From NCBI RefSeq assembly GCF_051414115.1, contig NZ_JBLKNZ010000001.1, positions 2,666,001 to 2,730,000 on the forward strand: a DNA stretch of 64,000 nucleotides, in the 5' to 3' direction. A program made the position numbers and the translations under genes. This DNA is from Halovenus marina. Lineage in GTDB: Archaea > Halobacteriota > Halobacteria > Halobacteriales > Haloarculaceae. The notes below the pieces were generated by a model, which did not search any database, was not told the DNA's origin, and saw only the letters and a program-made list of their open reading frames with translations. Shown piece after piece: positions 9,182 to 16,718 of the stretch; the stretch's first letter is position 1, and every line of letters begins with the position of its first letter.

Positions 9182-9911
9182 CGTATTCCTCACCGATGTC
9201 AGCCTCGGCGAGATACTGTTCGGTTTCGTCGGTCGACAGCGAACGGAACCGTTCGTCTTCGGTGTCGATGGTCGCGATGTCGACGCTTTCCGCTTCGAGT
9301 TCGTCGTTCTGGACGGCCAGCGCTTCGAGCGCGAGCGTGACGCCACCGGCGAGATCCATCTCGGCCGTGTACTCGTCTTCGAGATAGGCCTGAATCTCGT
9401 CTCGGCTCCCGCCGATTGCGGCGGCCTGCCACTCGTAGGGCGTTCCCGATGGATCCGTCTCGAACAGACGTGGCTGCCCGTCCTCAATACCCCCGATCAG
9501 GAGCGCGACACCGAACGGTCGCGCGCCACCAGTCTGAGTGTACTGCTGAATGTGGTCAGTCACCTCCTTGGAGAGTGTCTCGGTTCCGACCGGTTCGTCG
9601 TAGCGGAGTTGGTCGATCTGCGCCCGCTGGCGCGCGAAGTCGATCAGTTGTCTGGCATCGGCGACGTGACCGGCGCTCGCGATGCCGACGTGGTCGTCGA
9701 CCGCGTGGATCTTCTCGATACTTTCGGTCTCGATGAGCGGCGAGCGGACCTGTCGGTCCGCGGCCAGCACGACGCCGTCTGCCGTTCGCACGCCGACGCT
9801 CGCGCTTCCGCGCTTGACCGCCTCGCGGGCGTACTCCACCTGGTAGAGCCGTCCGTCCGGCGAGAAGATCGTGATACCCCTGTCGTACGCTTGCTGTTGA
9901 TTTTGCTGCAT
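9174..9911 (-). CDS. psmA: Proteasome alpha subunit (20S core, gate ring)
   Basis: Builds the outer rings and gate of the 20S proteasome. 245 residues. The N-terminal gate and helix H0 signature is YDRGITIFSPDGRLYQVEYA, followed by REAVKRGSASVGVRTADGVVLAADR. No catalytic threonine is expected in alpha subunits. The C-terminus is Glu/Asp-rich. The stop overlaps the psmB start, so the pair is translationally coupled. A TATA-like TTTATATA lies at 9950-9957, giving a leader of roughly 15 bases. Many haloarchaea have two alpha subunits; which one this is cannot be decided here. Confidence 0.94.
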   Translation of the reverse strand: MQQNQQQAYDRGITIFSPDGRLYQVEYAREAVKRGSASVGVRTADGVVLAADRQVRSPLIETESIEKIHAVDDHVGIASAGHVADARQLIDFARQRAQIDQLRYDEPVGTETLSKEVTDHIQQYTQTGGARPFGVALLIGGIEDGQPRLFETDPSGTPYEWQAAAIGGSRDEIQAYLEDEYTAEMDLAGGVTLALEALAVQNDELEAESVDIATIDTEDERFRSLSTDETEQYLAEADIGEEYDD

Positions 9912-9949
9912 TAGTGTCGTCTCTATTTACATCACGTAAGTGCTTCTCA

Positions 9950-9957
9950 TATATAAA
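9950..9957 (-). promoter_or_regulatory. psmA: TATA box for psmA-psmB
   Basis: On the minus strand the box reads TTTATATA, about 40 bases before the psmA ATG at 9911, placing the transcription start around 9925 with a short leader. It is the only strong A/T box in the spacer for this strand. Confidence 0.6.
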
Positions 9958-10040
9958 CCATTCTATAGCAGTAACACACAGTAGTCGGACGAGAGCGAAC
10001 GATTCGAGTCACGAGACGGACGAGCAGTGCGAGTATTTGT

Positions 10041-10069
10041 TAAACTATAGATCAGTTATCGATAGTTTA
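10041..10069. promoter_or_regulatory. 8-bp inverted repeat upstream of MFS gene (candidate operator)
   Basis: TAAACTAT at 10041-10048 and its exact complement ATAGTTTA at 10062-10069 are separated by 13 bases, centred about 58 bases before the GTG start at 10113. The arms are A/T-rich and may overlap the core promoter, which would suit a repressor of the transporter. This is inference from position only. Confidence 0.45.
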
Positions 10070-10112
10070 GCAGGCATCGAAATTCTTTTGAGAATCTTCG
10101 GGTAGCATCAGT

Positions 10113-11474
10113 GTGGACGTTGCTGACGACGAGAAGGATGGATGCAATTCGAGAGACAGCGACAGGTCTGGAGCCACAAACGGGCGCGGGCCTGACGAGG
10201 AGGCAAATGATCTCCAGTTCTGGGTGCTGTATCTGACACGCTTTGCGCAGGGCTTCGGTTTTATCACACTGGTTACCCTTTTGCCGACGTACATCAACAC
10301 GCTCGATCCCCAGTCGACGACGATACTGGGGATCACCATCAGCGCCGGGTTCATCATCGGGATGTACACGACCGGGTTCACGCTCGCACAGACGCTCGCA
10401 GTCGTGCCGCTGGCGTGGGCGGGCGACCGGTTCGACAAGCGGACGGTGCTGTTGGTGGCTATTGGACTCGGAGCGGGCGTGTACGCCCTGTTCCCGCTGG
10501 TGGATTCGTCGGCATCGTTCATCCTCGTTCGAGCGCTACAGGGCGTCGCAGTCACCGGGTCGGGGCTGATGACGCTCTCGCTGGTGGGCGAGCTCGCGAC
10601 GGCGGGGACCCGTGCCGACCGCATCGGCAAGGCAAACGCCGCCGCGTTCGCGGCGTCGATTCTCGGGTCGCTGTCCGCTGGCTGGCTCTACGACGTACTC
10701 GGCTTCGGCGTAATTTTCACGATCATCGTCGCGCTGATGGTCGTCACGTGGGTCGGCCTGTTCGCCCTGCTCGACCCCGACGAGACGCGCATCCGCGGCT
10801 TTCCGTTCACGGATCTGGCCGTCAATCGCCGCATTCTCACGATGACGAGCTTTCGGGCGCAGTACGCGCTCGCGGTGACGATGGTTCGGACGTGGGTGCC
10901 CATCTACGCGGGGACGGAGATGGCGGCGGGCGGCCTCGGCGTCGCCGCGACTGCCGTCGCAGTGACCGTCAGCGCGGAGAAGGCGACGAATATGGTGGGA
11001 CAGATGTTCACCGGACGGCTCTCGGACGTTCACGGGCGGGCGATGTTCGTCTGTGCGGGCGGGGCCGCCTACGGAGTTGTCGCCATCGCCATCCCGCTAT
11101 CTCCGGCGCTCGGGACCGCGCTCGGAACGGAGATGTCGCTTCCTCTCCTGGGCGATATCCCGCCCGCGTATCTCCCGCTCGTGGTCTTCTCCGGACTGCT
11201 CGGCGTCGCGGACTCGTTTCGCGAACCGGCGAGCATGGCGCTGTTTGCCGACGAGGGGACGGACGAGGGCGGCGTCGCCTCCAGCTTCGGCATCCGCGAA
11301 CTCGTCTGGCGGCCCGGGTCGGTGGTCGGCCCGCTCGTCGGTGGCTGGCTCATGGTCGAAGTCAGCATGGCCGCTGTGTTTCTGGTCGGCGGTGCCTTCG
11401 CGTTGACCGGCGTGCTCTCCTTTCTCGTCATCCTCGGCTCTGCACACGGCCGGGGCGCGCTGCGGGCGTGGTGA
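10113..11474 (+). CDS. Major facilitator superfamily transporter
   Basis: 453 residues. A hydrophilic acidic N-terminus of about 30 residues precedes 12 likely membrane helices. The segment AGDRFDKRTVLLV between helices 2 and 3 corresponds to MFS motif A, and GRLSDVHGRAMFV is the matching loop in the second half. VRALQGVAVTGSG fits motif B. The substrate is unknown; the general layout is that of a sugar or drug transporter. It starts with GTG. It is unrelated in close sequence to the MFS at 2913-4145. Downstream, 144 bases away on the same strand, is 6-phosphogluconate dehydrogenase. Confidence 0.88.
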   Translation: MDVADDEKDGCNSRDSDRSGATNGRGPDEEANDLQFWVLYLTRFAQGFGFITLVTLLPTYINTLDPQSTTILGITISAGFIIGMYTTGFTLAQTLAVVPLAWAGDRFDKRTVLLVAIGLGAGVYALFPLVDSSASFILVRALQGVAVTGSGLMTLSLVGELATAGTRADRIGKANAAAFAASILGSLSAGWLYDVLGFGVIFTIIVALMVVTWVGLFALLDPDETRIRGFPFTDLAVNRRILTMTSFRAQYALAVTMVRTWVPIYAGTEMAAGGLGVAATAVAVTVSAEKATNMVGQMFTGRLSDVHGRAMFVCAGGAAYGVVAIAIPLSPALGTALGTEMSLPLLGDIPPAYLPLVVFSGLLGVADSFREPASMALFADEGTDEGGVASSFGIRELVWRPGSVVGPLVGGWLMVEVSMAAVFLVGGAFALTGVLSFLVILGSAHGRGALRAW

Positions 11475-11618
11475 TACTGCGCCGGTCGTTTCACCGTATT
11501 CTGGCTGTCCCACCTCGAGCGGACTTCGGCAACCGGGCCGAGCGATCAGAGAGACCCAGCGGGTCGATGAGACAGTCCGAACCACAACCGATAGGTGCGA
11601 GCCACGAGAGTGACGGAT

Positions 11619-12509
11619 ATGGAACTCGGCGTTATCGGTCTCGGCAGGATGGGACAGATCGTCGTCGACCGGTGTCTGGATGCGGGCCACGACGTGGTGG
11701 CCTTCGACATCGACGACGAGGCGGTCGAGCAGGCGGCAGCTGACGGGGCGCGACCGGCAGACTCCATCGAGGCGGTCTGTGACCAGCTTGGCGAAAAACA
11801 GCAGATCTGGCTGATGGTGCCCGCAGGCGAGGCCGTCGACGCCGCGCTCGACGAACTCGACGGCCACGTCGACGGCGACGACATCGTCGTCGACGGCGGG
11901 AACTCACACTTCGAGGAGTCCGTGCGCCGCGCAGAGCGGACGGCGGCCGCGTATCTCGACTGCGGAACGAGCGGCGGCCCGGCGGGCGCAGAACTCGGCT
12001 TCTCGCTGATGATCGGCGGCCCCGAGTGGGCCTACGAGCGGATGGTGCCGGTCTTCGACGCCGTCGCGACGGGGCCTGCGGGCCACGACCGGATGGGAGA
12101 GAGCGGGTCGGGTCACTACGTGAAGATGGTACATAACGGCGTCGAGTACGCGCTGATGCAGGCCTACGGCGAGGGCTTCGAGTTGCTCCACGAGGGGCGG
12201 TACGATCTGGACCTGGAGGCGGTCGCGCGCACGTGGAACAACGGCGCGGTCATCCGCTCGTGGCTGCTCGAACTCTGCGAGGAGGCGTTCAGCGAGGAGG
12301 GCGGTGATCTGGGAGACGTGGCCGACCACGTCGCTGGCGGGTCGACCGGGACGTGGACGGTACAGGAGGCACTGGAACAGGAGGTGCCGCTGCCGCTCAT
12401 CTACGGCGCGCTCGCAGAGCGCTTTGGCAGTCGGTCAGACCGGTTCTCGCGCCGACTCGCGAATCGACTGCGCTACGGCTTCGGGCGACACGACGTGAAA
12501 CGGGAGTAG
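11619..12509 (+). CDS. gnd: 6-phosphogluconate dehydrogenase, decarboxylating (short form)
   Basis: Oxidises 6-phosphogluconate to ribulose 5-phosphate and CO2, the route by which haloarchaea are known to make pentoses. 296 residues, the short tetramer-type form. The Rossmann fingerprint is MELGVIGLGRMG at the N-terminus. The substrate motifs are DGGNSHFEES, CGTSGGPAGAE and GHYVKMVHNGVEYALMQAYGEG with the catalytic lysine and asparagine. I start at the ATG at 11619 because the nucleotide-binding strand must begin there; the eight residues upstream in the open frame are not family-like. It converges on the nucleotidyltransferase gene, with a TCAAA-CGGT-TTTGA dyad at 12512-12525 between the two ends. 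Confidence 0.93.
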   Translation: MELGVIGLGRMGQIVVDRCLDAGHDVVAFDIDDEAVEQAAADGARPADSIEAVCDQLGEKQQIWLMVPAGEAVDAALDELDGHVDGDDIVVDGGNSHFEESVRRAERTAAAYLDCGTSGGPAGAELGFSLMIGGPEWAYERMVPVFDAVATGPAGHDRMGESGSGHYVKMVHNGVEYALMQAYGEGFELLHEGRYDLDLEAVARTWNNGAVIRSWLLELCEEAFSEEGGDLGDVADHVAGGSTGTWTVQEALEQEVPLPLIYGALAERFGSRSDRFSRRLANRLRYGFGRHDVKRE

Positions 12510-12529
12510 CATCAAACGGTTTTGAGAAA

Positions 12530-13489
12530 TCAGGGAAGACGGCTGTGTGCACCGACAAGCGCACCGGTGTGCTCTAGATCGCGGAGGTGTGCCTCGCAGT
12601 CGACGATGGAGTCGTGCAGTTCGCAGTCCTCGATAGTCGCGCCGGGAAAGACCACAGCGCGGTCGAGGATCGTGTTCCGGATGGTCGCGTCGCCCATCAC
12701 GTAGACGTTGTCACCGATCGTAGCGTTCTCGATGGTGGCGCTGTCAGCGACGACCGACTCGCCGTCGAGCGCCCACTCGACGGCGTCGAGATAGCTCTCG
12801 GGGGTCCCGATGTCGAACCACGCCTCCTCGAAGGTAAAGGCGGAGACGGGACAGCGCTCCTGGAGCCACTGGATGAACCAGCCGGGTTCGTCGGGGTTGT
12901 TGTCGCCCGCGAGATACTCCTCGAAGCGGACGTCCTCGGCGGGGAAAGCGTAGCAGGCGATGGAGACGAGCGTACTCGACGGGTCGTCGGGTTTCTCCTC
13001 GAAGTCGACGACGCGGTCGCCGTCGAGTTCGACGAGGCCGTAGGATTTAGCAAGTTCCCGTGAGCCGACGTCGTAGGCCGCGAGTGTTGCGGTTTCCTGT
13101 GACTCGAAGAAGTCGAGAAACGAGGCGATGTCGAAACTGATGACGTTGTCTCCGGCGATGACGAGCAGGTCCTCGTCGGCGATCCCTTCACGCTCGACGA
13201 GTTGTGCGAGCGCGCCGATGACGCCGAACTTCTCGTCTTCCTCGATAGTCTCCTCGATGCTCAGCGTCGGCTTCTCGAACGACGAGTCGCCGAGGTGTGC
13301 CTCGAAGTCGTCGGCGAATCGCTCGTTCGTGCTGAGAAAGACCTCACTCACGCGGTCGTCTGCTTCGAGTTCCGCGAGGATACGGTCGATGACAGGCTGT
13401 CCGTCGACCGGAAGCAGCATCTTCGGACGGTTACGGGTCACCGGCCAGAGCCGTGTCGCGTAGCCGCCAGCCAGGACGACTGCCTTCAT
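12530..13489 (-). CDS. NDP-sugar pyrophosphorylase (sugar-1-phosphate nucleotidyltransferase)
   Basis: 319 residues. The N-terminal nucleotidyltransferase domain opens with VLAGGYATRLWPVTRNRPKML, the G-x-G-T-R-x-x-P-x-T loop with its downstream lysine, and has the metal-binding aspartate in VIAGDNVISFD and the sugar-binding YGLVELDGDRV and EKPDDP blocks. From about residue 245 the tail has left-handed beta-helix hexapeptide repeats (SATIENATIGDNVYVMGD). Such enzymes make UDP- or dTDP-sugars for surface glycans. The sugar and nucleotide are not determined. It stands alone on the minus strand. Confidence 0.88.
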   Translation of the reverse strand: MKAVVLAGGYATRLWPVTRNRPKMLLPVDGQPVIDRILAELEADDRVSEVFLSTNERFADDFEAHLGDSSFEKPTLSIEETIEEDEKFGVIGALAQLVEREGIADEDLLVIAGDNVISFDIASFLDFFESQETATLAAYDVGSRELAKSYGLVELDGDRVVDFEEKPDDPSSTLVSIACYAFPAEDVRFEEYLAGDNNPDEPGWFIQWLQERCPVSAFTFEEAWFDIGTPESYLDAVEWALDGESVVADSATIENATIGDNVYVMGDATIRNTILDRAVVFPGATIEDCELHDSIVDCEAHLRDLEHTGALVGAHSRLP

Positions 13490-13870
13490 ATGTGCCCTCT
13501 GCCTGCGCCGTACTATATTCCTTTGGAAACGAAACAGCGGGCACCCTCACAGCGAGAAGCGACGGGACCGTCTCGAGACGGTAAAACGACGAGTGATCTC
13601 TGCACGTCATGAACGAACACGCACCCGTCGGTCCAGTAGTGCGGTTCCCCAGTCTGTGACAGCAGTGACATCGGTGTTATCTACTATCTATTGTGTTACA
13701 AATCATACATATAGGTTCGAGTTCGAAGTAAGTAACGTAATGAAAGTGCAGATCCGATCGAACGCAGGTAGAACCGTCGCAGGCAGCGAACGATGCACGA
13801 ACGCTTCGGAGGTGAGTGCAGTCCCGAACGCTGTGGACGCATTCACGAACGCTTCGGAGGTGAGCGCATA
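13490..13870. other. Intergenic region (381 bp) with a 48-bp spaced duplication
   Basis: No convincing gene. The first part is the upstream region of the nucleotidyltransferase. An A/T-rich stretch with CATACATATAGG (about 13705-13716) looks like a promoter for the DoxX gene. Two identical 21-base copies of CACGAACGCTTCGGAGGTGAG lie at 13796-13816 and 13844-13864; the second supplies the ribosome-binding site of the next gene. A frame running from 13793 through both copies into DoxX is open but repetitive and not family-like. Confidence 0.6.
13796..13864 (+). repeat. 21-bp direct repeat carrying a duplicated Shine-Dalgarno
   Basis: Two exact copies start 48 bases apart. Each contains GGAGGTGA. 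Only the second is followed by a start codon (ATG at 13871), at ideal spacing. The period is a multiple of three, so the upstream frame stays open. Confidence 0.7.
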
Positions 13871-14284
13871 ATGGTCGGAAGCGGAGTCGAGAGTGCACTC
13901 CTGCTGACCGCGCGAGTGCTCGTCGGTGCGGTGATCGCCTTCATGGGACTGAATCACTTCCTTCAGACCGAGGAGATGACGGGCTACGCACAGCACAAGG
14001 GCATCCCGGCACCGAGGCTGTCGGTGCTGGCGTCGGGGGCGATGCTCGTTCTGGGCGGGGTCGGAATCGTCGTGGACGTGTTCCCGCTGGTGAGTGCCGT
14101 CGCAATCGCCGGGTTCCTCGTCGTCTCCGGACTGGCGATGCACGACTTCTGGGCCGTCGACGAGGAACAACAGCAGGACGAACTCACCCACTTCCTGAAG
14201 AACGTCGTCATGGCTGGCGGCACGCTCGCTGTCGCAGCGCTCGCGACGCAGAGTTGGACGCTGGGTTTCGGCATCGGCCTCTAG
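13871..14284 (+). CDS. DoxX family membrane protein
   Basis: 137 residues with four hydrophobic helices and almost no soluble part except the loop HDFWAVDEEQQQDELTHF. The first helix contains the conserved glycine-rich segment (VGAVIAFMGLNHFL), and the tail has KNVVMAGGTLAVAALA, which is the typical fourth-helix pattern of DoxX/SURF4 proteins (K-N-x-x-x-x-G-G). Members are associated with thiosulfate:quinone oxidoreductase or redox protection complexes; the role here is unknown. The ATG at 13871 follows GGAGGTGA at seven bases, which decides the start. Confidence 0.85.
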   Translation: MVGSGVESALLLTARVLVGAVIAFMGLNHFLQTEEMTGYAQHKGIPAPRLSVLASGAMLVLGGVGIVVDVFPLVSAVAIAGFLVVSGLAMHDFWAVDEEQQQDELTHFLKNVVMAGGTLAVAALATQSWTLGFGIGL

Positions 14285-14402
14285 CGAGACGCAAACAGAC
14301 AGCAGTCGACGGCACGCGTGTCTCAGATCAGTTGAATCACCGACAGAGAGAGACGGTGCGACGCCCGCAAAAAGCTATGTGTGATCCACCCCAAGATCCA
14401 GT

Positions 14403-14693
14403 ATGCGCGAAGCGAGTCGGACGACGCGGGAACGAATGGCCGACCGACTTCGGGAGGAAACACTCGCTGCGAGCGCGCTGGCAAGCGAGTTCGAGGTGAA
14501 AACGGGAATTGCACTCGACCACGTCGAGCACATCGCTCGTTCGCTGGATGGCACAGGAGAGCAACTGCTCGCGGTGCCGCCGGAGTGTCGGGAGTGTGGC
14601 TTCGACGAGTTCGACGACGTGGCGAACCGACCCAGTCGCTGTCCGGAGTGCAAAAGCGAAAGCGTCGAAGAACCGGCGTTCCGGATCGACTGA
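14403..14693 (+). CDS. Small HTH / zinc-ribbon transcriptional regulator (COG3357-like)
   Basis: 96 residues. Residues 1-60 are a short helix-turn-helix-like region (LREETLAASALASEFEVKTG). The C-terminal third is a zinc ribbon with CRECGF and CPEC, four cysteines in two C-x2-C pairs. This order, HTH then Zn ribbon, matches the predicted archaeal regulators of COG3357 as I remember them. The target is unknown. It stands alone between DoxX and the convergent Rieske gene. Confidence 0.75.
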   Translation: MREASRTTRERMADRLREETLAASALASEFEVKTGIALDHVEHIARSLDGTGEQLLAVPPECRECGFDEFDDVANRPSRCPECKSESVEEPAFRID

Positions 14694-14728
14694 ACAGTCG
14701 TGAGACGCGACGAGTTGCCCGGATACAA

Positions 14729-15145
14729 CTAGTTCCCCGAAAAGCCGATCCGACCGCGCGAGGACAGGTCGTGTTCGCCCGACGGGCCACGCTCCTCGAA
14801 GGTGTAGGTGTCGTCGGTGAGATACACGTCGTCGTCGCTGACGGTGACCGAGAGCGGTTCGATCTGTGCGCCCTCACAGGGGCCGTAGGTACAGACGCCC
14901 GAGTCGACTTCGAAGGTCGCGCCGTGTTTTGCACAGACGAGTTCGTCATCGCGGACGGTCGCTCCACTCCCGGAGTCGAGTCGCACGTCAGTCCAGTGCG
15001 GACAGGAGTTCTTGACCGCGAGCACCCCCTCGTCGTGCCGGACGAGAATCGCCTCCTCGCGGTCGAAGCCGTCTCTGACGGTGATGAGCAAGGAGCTGTC
15101 CTCGGGAATCTCGTCGAGCGCGGCGATGCGTTCCGACTCGTCCAT
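14729..15145 (-). CDS. Rieske [2Fe-2S] domain protein
   Basis: 138 residues. The cluster-binding motifs are C-P-H (SCPHWTD) and C-x2-H (VCAKHGATF), separated by about 20 residues as in Rieske ferredoxins. EGAQIEPLSVTVSDDDVYL follows the usual final strand. No transmembrane anchor, so it is a soluble electron carrier, possibly for an oxygenase. Start choice: in-frame ATGs at 15145 and 15148 are both compatible, and the frame reaches a GTG at 15181 with no homologous content. It follows pabC on the same strand after 79 bases, so it may be read through from the pab operon, but no functional link is evident. Confidence 0.85.
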   Translation of the reverse strand: MDESERIAALDEIPEDSSLLITVRDGFDREEAILVRHDEGVLAVKNSCPHWTDVRLDSGSGATVRDDELVCAKHGATFEVDSGVCTYGPCEGAQIEPLSVTVSDDDVYLTDDTYTFEERGPSGEHDLSSRGRIGFSGN

Positions 15146-15206
15146 CATCTGCGGATCTGCGAGCCAGCTACCTAACGGCACCGACTCGGAATCGGGTTTA
15201 TCGGGA

Positions 15207-15251
15207 GTACAGCCGTTCGACGCGCTAGTCAGTGTACAGCCGTTCGACGCG
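15207..15251. repeat. 27-bp tandem duplication across the pabC stop codon
   Basis: GTACAGCCGTTCGACGCG occurs at 15207-15224 and again at 15234-15251. On the minus strand the second copy encodes the pabC tail (RVERLY then TD and TAG). The first copy, after the stop, would encode RVERLY again in the same frame and then stop at TAA. The period of nine codons points to slippage. Confidence 0.7.
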
Positions 15252-16100
15252 TTCGTCGAATCGCTCCTGCAGGCGAGCGGTCACCGGCCCCGTCGAATAG
15301 TCCACCCCGTCCACCCGCGAGACCGGTCTGACCTCCCACGTCGAGTTGGTGCAGAACACCTCGTCTGCGTCCCGCAGGGCATCTGGCTCGTATCGGCCCG
15401 TCTCGACCGAAACGCCGAGTTCGTCGGCGATATCGAGCACGACCGAGCGGGTCACGCCGGGCAGCAGCGGCAGGTCCGTCGTCGGCGTCTGCAGACGGTC
15501 GTCGGCCACGAAAAACAGGTTGCTCGTCGCGCCCTCGGTGAGATATCCCCCGGTCGAGGGGAGGATCGCTTCGTCGTACGCCTCGGCAGACTCCCGGAGT
15601 TCGAGGCGCGCGAGGATCCCGTTGAGGTAGTTGTGGGTCTTCGCTTCCGCCGGAACCGCGCTGTCGGGGATCCGCCGGGTCTCGACAGTCATGAGGCGAG
15701 CGGGGCGGTCCCAGACGCGCTCGCCGTCGATACCACCCCTAGACAGGGGTTTGACGATGATGACAACTGTCGGATCGACCGATTCATCGGGTGTGAGTTT
15801 GCCGGACTGAACCCCCCGTGTGACTGAGAGACGGGCGTACGCATCCGAGACATCGTTCGCGGCGAGCGTTCGGTCGAGATTGCTCCGGAGCGTCTCCAGA
15901 GCGGGCAGTGCGTCCGCAAAGCCGAGCGTCTCGCAGGTCCGGCAGAGTCGGTCAGCGTGTGCCGTCCACTCGAAGGGGTGGCCGCCGTAGACCCGGAGCG
16001 TCTCGAAGGCCGCGTCGCCGTAGCGGAATCCGCGGTCACGAACGTCAACGGTCGCCTCGTCGGCGGGGAGTATCTCGCCGTCGACGAAGTACTTCGTCAT
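15225..16100 (-). CDS. pabC: Aminodeoxychorismate lyase / class IV aminotransferase
   Basis: Would release pyruvate from 4-amino-4-deoxychorismate to give p-aminobenzoate, using PLP. 291 residues. The class IV N-terminal signature is VRDRGFRYGDAAFETLRVYGG. The Schiff-base lysine is in EAKTHNYLNGILA, followed by EAILPSTGGYLTEGATSNLFF, the standard phosphate-binding block, and PLLPGVTRSVVLDIA. Branched-chain aminotransferases share this fold, but the pabB-pabA context supports PabC. The start at 16100 overlaps the pabA stop by four bases. The C-terminus is flanked by the tandem duplication at 15207-15251. Confidence 0.9.
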   Translation of the reverse strand: MTKYFVDGEILPADEATVDVRDRGFRYGDAAFETLRVYGGHPFEWTAHADRLCRTCETLGFADALPALETLRSNLDRTLAANDVSDAYARLSVTRGVQSGKLTPDESVDPTVVIIVKPLSRGGIDGERVWDRPARLMTVETRRIPDSAVPAEAKTHNYLNGILARLELRESAEAYDEAILPSTGGYLTEGATSNLFFVADDRLQTPTTDLPLLPGVTRSVVLDIADELGVSVETGRYEPDALRDADEVFCTNSTWEVRPVSRVDGVDYSTGPVTARLQERFDERVERLYTD

Positions 16101-16705
16101 CGGTCCCCCCGGGCGAGTTCGAGAAAGTTCGCCACGAGTTGCTTGCCCCGGTCGGTGAGGATGCTCTCGGGGTGAAACTGGACGCCGACGTGGGGTCGCT
16201 GTCGGTGCCGAACACCCATCACGACCGAGCGCTCGTCGTCGGTTCTCGCAGTCGTTTCGAGAGCGTCGGGAACGTCCTCGTGTCGAACGGCCAGCGAGTG
16301 ATAGCGACCGACGGCGAACTGGTCGGGAAGGCCAACGAACACGCCACGCCCGTCGTGGGTAACCGGCGAGGCTTTGCCGTGAACGACTGCATCGGCGTGG
16401 CCGACCCGAGCGCCGTGGGCGGCACACAGCGCCTGATGGCCGAGACAGACCCCGAGGGTCGGATAGGTGCGCTCGGCGAAGAGTGGCTGAGAGATGCCAG
16501 CCCCGGCGGGCGTTCCCGGCCCCGGCGAGACCACGATTGCGTCGGGGTCGAGTTCGTCGACGCCGTCGAGGGAGATTGCGTCGTTGCGCCTGACGATCAC
16601 CTCGCCATCTCCCACAATCCACTCGTCTGTAGTGACGAGTTCGCCCACGTACTGGACGAGATTGTACGCAAAGGAGTCGTAGTTGTCGACGACGAGCACT
16701 CTCAT
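16097..16705 (-). CDS. pabA: Glutamine amidotransferase subunit of aminodeoxychorismate / anthranilate synthase
   Basis: Supplies ammonia from glutamine to the chorismate-binding partner. 202 residues. Class I amidotransferase triad: the cysteine in LGVCLGHQAL, and the His-Glu pair in VGVQFHPESIL. The opening VLVVDNYDSFAYNLVQY and SPGPGTP oxyanion region are typical of PabA/TrpG. I start at the ATG at 16705, since the family begins at this strand; fourteen further codons upstream in the frame overlap the pabB end and are not conserved. It lies 13 bases after pabB and overlaps pabC by four bases. Confidence 0.93.
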   Translation of the reverse strand: MRVLVVDNYDSFAYNLVQYVGELVTTDEWIVGDGEVIVRRNDAISLDGVDELDPDAIVVSPGPGTPAGAGISQPLFAERTYPTLGVCLGHQALCAAHGARVGHADAVVHGKASPVTHDGRGVFVGLPDQFAVGRYHSLAVRHEDVPDALETTARTDDERSVVMGVRHRQRPHVGVQFHPESILTDRGKQLVANFLELARGDR

Positions 16706-16718
16706 GATTCGTCCCCGG

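Noticed and set aside
12512..12525. TCAAA-CGGT-TTTGA dyad as a third copy of the ACCAAA motif
   Set aside because: The arms differ at two positions and it lies between the 3' ends of convergent genes, which suits a terminator better than an operator.
15225..16622. Single 465-codon frame covering pabC and part of pabA
   Set aside because: The upper part is pabA in the wrong frame. The class IV aminotransferase begins at 16100.
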